From an uncultured Ruminobacter sp. (GTDB lineage: Bacteria > Pseudomonadota > Gammaproteobacteria > Enterobacterales > Succinivibrionaceae): a DNA stretch of 9,477 nt. Under the pieces are notes generated by a model. That model was not told the DNA's origin. It was given only the letters and a program-made list of their open reading frames with translations, and ran no database searches. The stretch is taken from the NCBI GenBank assembly GCA_900767005.1, contig CAAFXL010000273.1:1-9477 (forward strand), written 5' to 3'. Below, one piece after another: positions 7,140 through 9,477 of the stretch. The translations under genes and the position numbers were made by a program. The first letter of the stretch is position 1. The number at the start of each line of letters is the position of its first letter.

Positions 7140-9446
7140 ATGATTTTTAGATGGTTTAGAAGATTTGTCTGGTTTTGCCTATTTTTAGGTGCTTTAGGAG
7201 GAGCAGGTGGCTGTTTATTTTATTACCACACCTCAAAGTATCTACCAGAAGTAAGCGATCTTAAGAATGTTACTTTCGAAACTCCGCTTCAAATTTACAC
7301 CATTGATAATAAGTTAATTGCCGAATTTGGTGAGCAAAGACGTATTCCCCTACCAATTGAAAAAATCCCTAAGAAGCTTCAAAACGCTTTTTTAGCCATT
7401 GAAGATTCAAGATTTTATGAACATTTTGGGGTAGACCCAATTGGTATTATGAGAGCTGCTTACGTTTCTATCGCAAAAGGAAGTAAGGCCCAAGGAGCTA
7501 GTACCATCACCCAGCAGGTAGCTAGAAACTTCTACCTATCTAATGAAAAAACCTTTACTCGTAAGATTAAAGAAATTTTTCTATCATGGAAAATTGAACA
7601 AACTTTAACTAAAGATGAAATTTTAGAACTTTACCTAAATAAAATATCTTTAGGTCACCACGCATATGGGGTCGCAGCTGCAGCCTTTGTTTATTTTGGT
7701 AAAACTGTTGATGAATTAACTTTAGGTGAAATGGCAATTATTGCTGGTCTTCCAAAAGCTCCTTCAAACTTAAACCCTATTTCTAATCCAAAAAGAGCTA
7801 AAGATCGTAGACATTTAGTTTTAGGTAGAATGCTAGAACTAAAAATGATCACTAAAGAAGAATATGATAAAGCTGATAACGAACCAGTAGTTGCTTCATA
7901 CCACACCGCAAATACCGAAGTAAATGCTCCATATGTAGCAGAATCAATTAGACAAAAGCTTGAAAGCACTTATGGTGATATCGTTTATACTAATGGTTTT
8001 AGAGCATACTCTACTATTACCTCAACCAATCAAACTGCAGCTAACCGTGCAGTTTTCGATGGTATCAAAGAGTATGATATAAGACACGGCTTTCATAAAC
8101 CAAAGAATCTAAGTGATATTGATTTAACCAAAGAAGAGGAACTTAAGAAGGCTCTTGCTAAAAAGACTACTTTTGAGTTTATCACTCCTGCAATTGTTAC
8201 TGAGTTAAATCAAAAAAATAATAGTGTTAATGCTTATGTAAAAGGTATTGGCCCCGTTACCATTGAGTGGAAGAATATTAAATGGGCACGCCCATTTAAG
8301 AATGATTCTTATCAAGGAGCATATCCAAAGAAAGTTAAAGATGTATTAACACCAGGCGACCTAATTTATGTTGAGAAACTACCTGATAATACATATGCTC
8401 TTAGACAGCTTCCTCAAGTTCAAGCTTCATTAATTAGCTTAGACCCAAATACTGGAGCAATCTTAGCAATGTGTGGCGGTTTTAGCTTTAAGCAAAGTAG
8501 CTTTAACCGCGTGGAACAAGCAAAGCGCCAGGTGGGTTCCAATATTAAGCCATTCTTATATTCAGCAGCTCTTGCTGATGGTTATACACTTGCAACCTTA
8601 ATGCTTGATGGTCAGATTTCAATTTGGAATCCAGGTAGTAAAAAGAATTGGTCACCAAAGAACTCACCTAACCGCTACGAAGGTTTAATGCCATTAAGAG
8701 AAGCTCTAACTAAGTCAAAGAATGTAGTTTCTGTTAGACTTATTAGAACCATCGGTACTGATAACTTCGTAACTCATGCCCAAAAATTCGGGTTTACAAT
8801 TGGTAGATACCAAAGAAATGATTCTTTAGCATTAGGAGCTTATGAAACTACTCCATTAGAACTAGTTACTGCTTATTCAACTTTTGCTAATAGTGGTTTT
8901 AAAATTGAACCATTTATTATTGATAAAGTTACTATTGGTTTTGATGAAAATGAAGAAATCATTTATAAATCACAACCACTAGTAGCGTGCCCAAAGTGCG
9001 AAGATGCTCTACATAATACTATTAAGCCAGAACCAATTCCTGAGCTTGCAAAATTAAATGAACAAAATGGTATTGCTCCGCAAATCATTACTCATGCTAA
9101 TGCCTTCCTAATTTCTAATACTTTAAATAGTGTTATCTTTGGTGGAACAGGACCAAATGGTAAATATTGGGGTACAGCAAGTAAAGCTCAAGCTTTAAAG
9201 CGTAGCGATATTGGCGGTAAAACTGGTACTACTAACCAAAGCCGTGATGCTTGGTTCTCAGGGTTTAACGCGAAAGTTGCAACAACTGTATGGATTGGTT
9301 TTGATAATTTCACCCGTCCTTTAGGTCGCGGCGAATCAGGGGGTGCTTCTGCTCTTCCAATTTGGATTAACTATATGAGAGAAGCATTAAAGGATATGCC
9401 ACTTTCTCCTGTAGAACCAGATAAAAATATCTATAAAACTGGTATT
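7140..9446 (+). CDS. mrcA: Penicillin-binding protein 1A (MrcA/PonA), 3' end missing
   Basis: Bifunctional class A penicillin-binding protein that polymerises lipid II into glycan strands and cross-links them in the periplasm while anchored in the inner membrane. 769 authentic residues are present. A membrane anchor spans about 9-29. The GT51 glycosyltransferase domain has catalytic Glu88 in EDSRFYEHFG, QGASTITQQVARN at 118-130, and the later LTKDEILELYLNKISLG motif. An ODD/OB-like domain spans about 316-425. The transpeptidase domain has Ser467-x-x-Lys470 (SNIK), Ser526-Lys-Asn528, and Lys694-Thr-Gly696. No stop codon is reached; compared with E. coli PBP1a (850 residues) only the C-terminal tail is missing. 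The call ends at 9446 because later bases are adapter. ATG at 7140 has only a weak ribosome binding site; in-frame GTG codons at 7125 and 7128 are alternatives. Divergent placement from pilM is standard in gammaproteobacteria. Confidence 0.96.
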
Positions 9447-9477
9447 AGATCGGAAGAGCGTCGTGTAGGGAAAGAGT
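9447..9477 (+). other. Illumina TruSeq adapter read-through at the contig end
   Basis: The last 31 bases start with AGATCGGAAGAGC and continue with CGTCGTGTAGGG and AAAGAGT. This is the reverse complement of the 3' part of the TruSeq universal adapter, recognised from memory as a full-length match. It is synthetic, not genomic. Translated in the mrcA frame it adds RSEERRVGKE, which should not be counted as PBP1a sequence. Confidence 0.96.

Noticed and set aside
7140..7226. Possible lipoprotein signal in PBP1a (AGGC ending at Cys25)
   Set aside because: The residue at -3 is Ala rather than the usual Leu, and the segment fits the ordinary membrane anchor of PBP1a.
7691..7969. Open frame on the minus strand inside mrcA
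   Set aside because: It is antisense to the conserved PBP1a glycosyltransferase-to-transpeptidase region, and the translation looks like a shadow.
8991..9000. AAGTGCGA resembling the Haemophilus-type uptake sequence AAGTGCGGT
   Set aside because: It is a single imperfect occurrence within the conserved ACPKCE codons of mrcA; I saw no other copies or inverted pairs in the window.

Overview
The window is a compact, AT-rich piece of a gammaproteobacterial chromosome. It carries the conserved block mrcA (divergent) - pilM-pilN-pilO-pilP-pilQ - aroK - aroB. The protein sequences, especially PBP1a with its ODD domain and AroK, read like those of Enterobacterales, Vibrio and Aeromonas relatives, but base composition and codon use are much more AT-rich. 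An AT-rich, perhaps host-associated gammaproteobacterium is likely. A relative of Aeromonadales/Succinivibrionaceae is only a guess.

Layout from left to right. Positions 1-187 hold no gene but contain a long perfect hairpin (118-148) that probably ends transcription. On the minus strand follow aroB (188-1264) and aroK (1284-1802), two shikimate-pathway genes. A 161-bp gap then carries a strong minus-strand intrinsic terminator for the pil operon (about 1912-1936) and a candidate promoter for aroKB (1866-1893). Next, also on the minus strand and tightly packed, are pilQ, pilP, pilO, pilN and pilM (1964-7000). A 139-bp divergent intergenic region (7001-7139) has overlapping candidate promoters. 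The plus-strand gene mrcA for PBP1a runs from 7140 to the right edge without a stop codon.

How the genes work together: PilM (cytoplasmic, actin-like), PilN and PilO (inner-membrane bitopic proteins) and PilP (lipoprotein) form the alignment subcomplex linking the type IV pilus motor to the PilQ outer-membrane secretin. PBP1a builds and cross-links the peptidoglycan through which this machine passes. AroK and AroB make aromatic precursors and are neighbours by conserved gene order rather than by shared function.

The most important irregularity is technical. The last 31 bases (9447-9477) match the Illumina TruSeq adapter, so the real sequence ends at 9446, inside mrcA. The ten residues read beyond that point are artificial. 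I found no mobile element, CRISPR array, RNA gene or novel system; the biology is a conserved housekeeping and type IV pilus locus.
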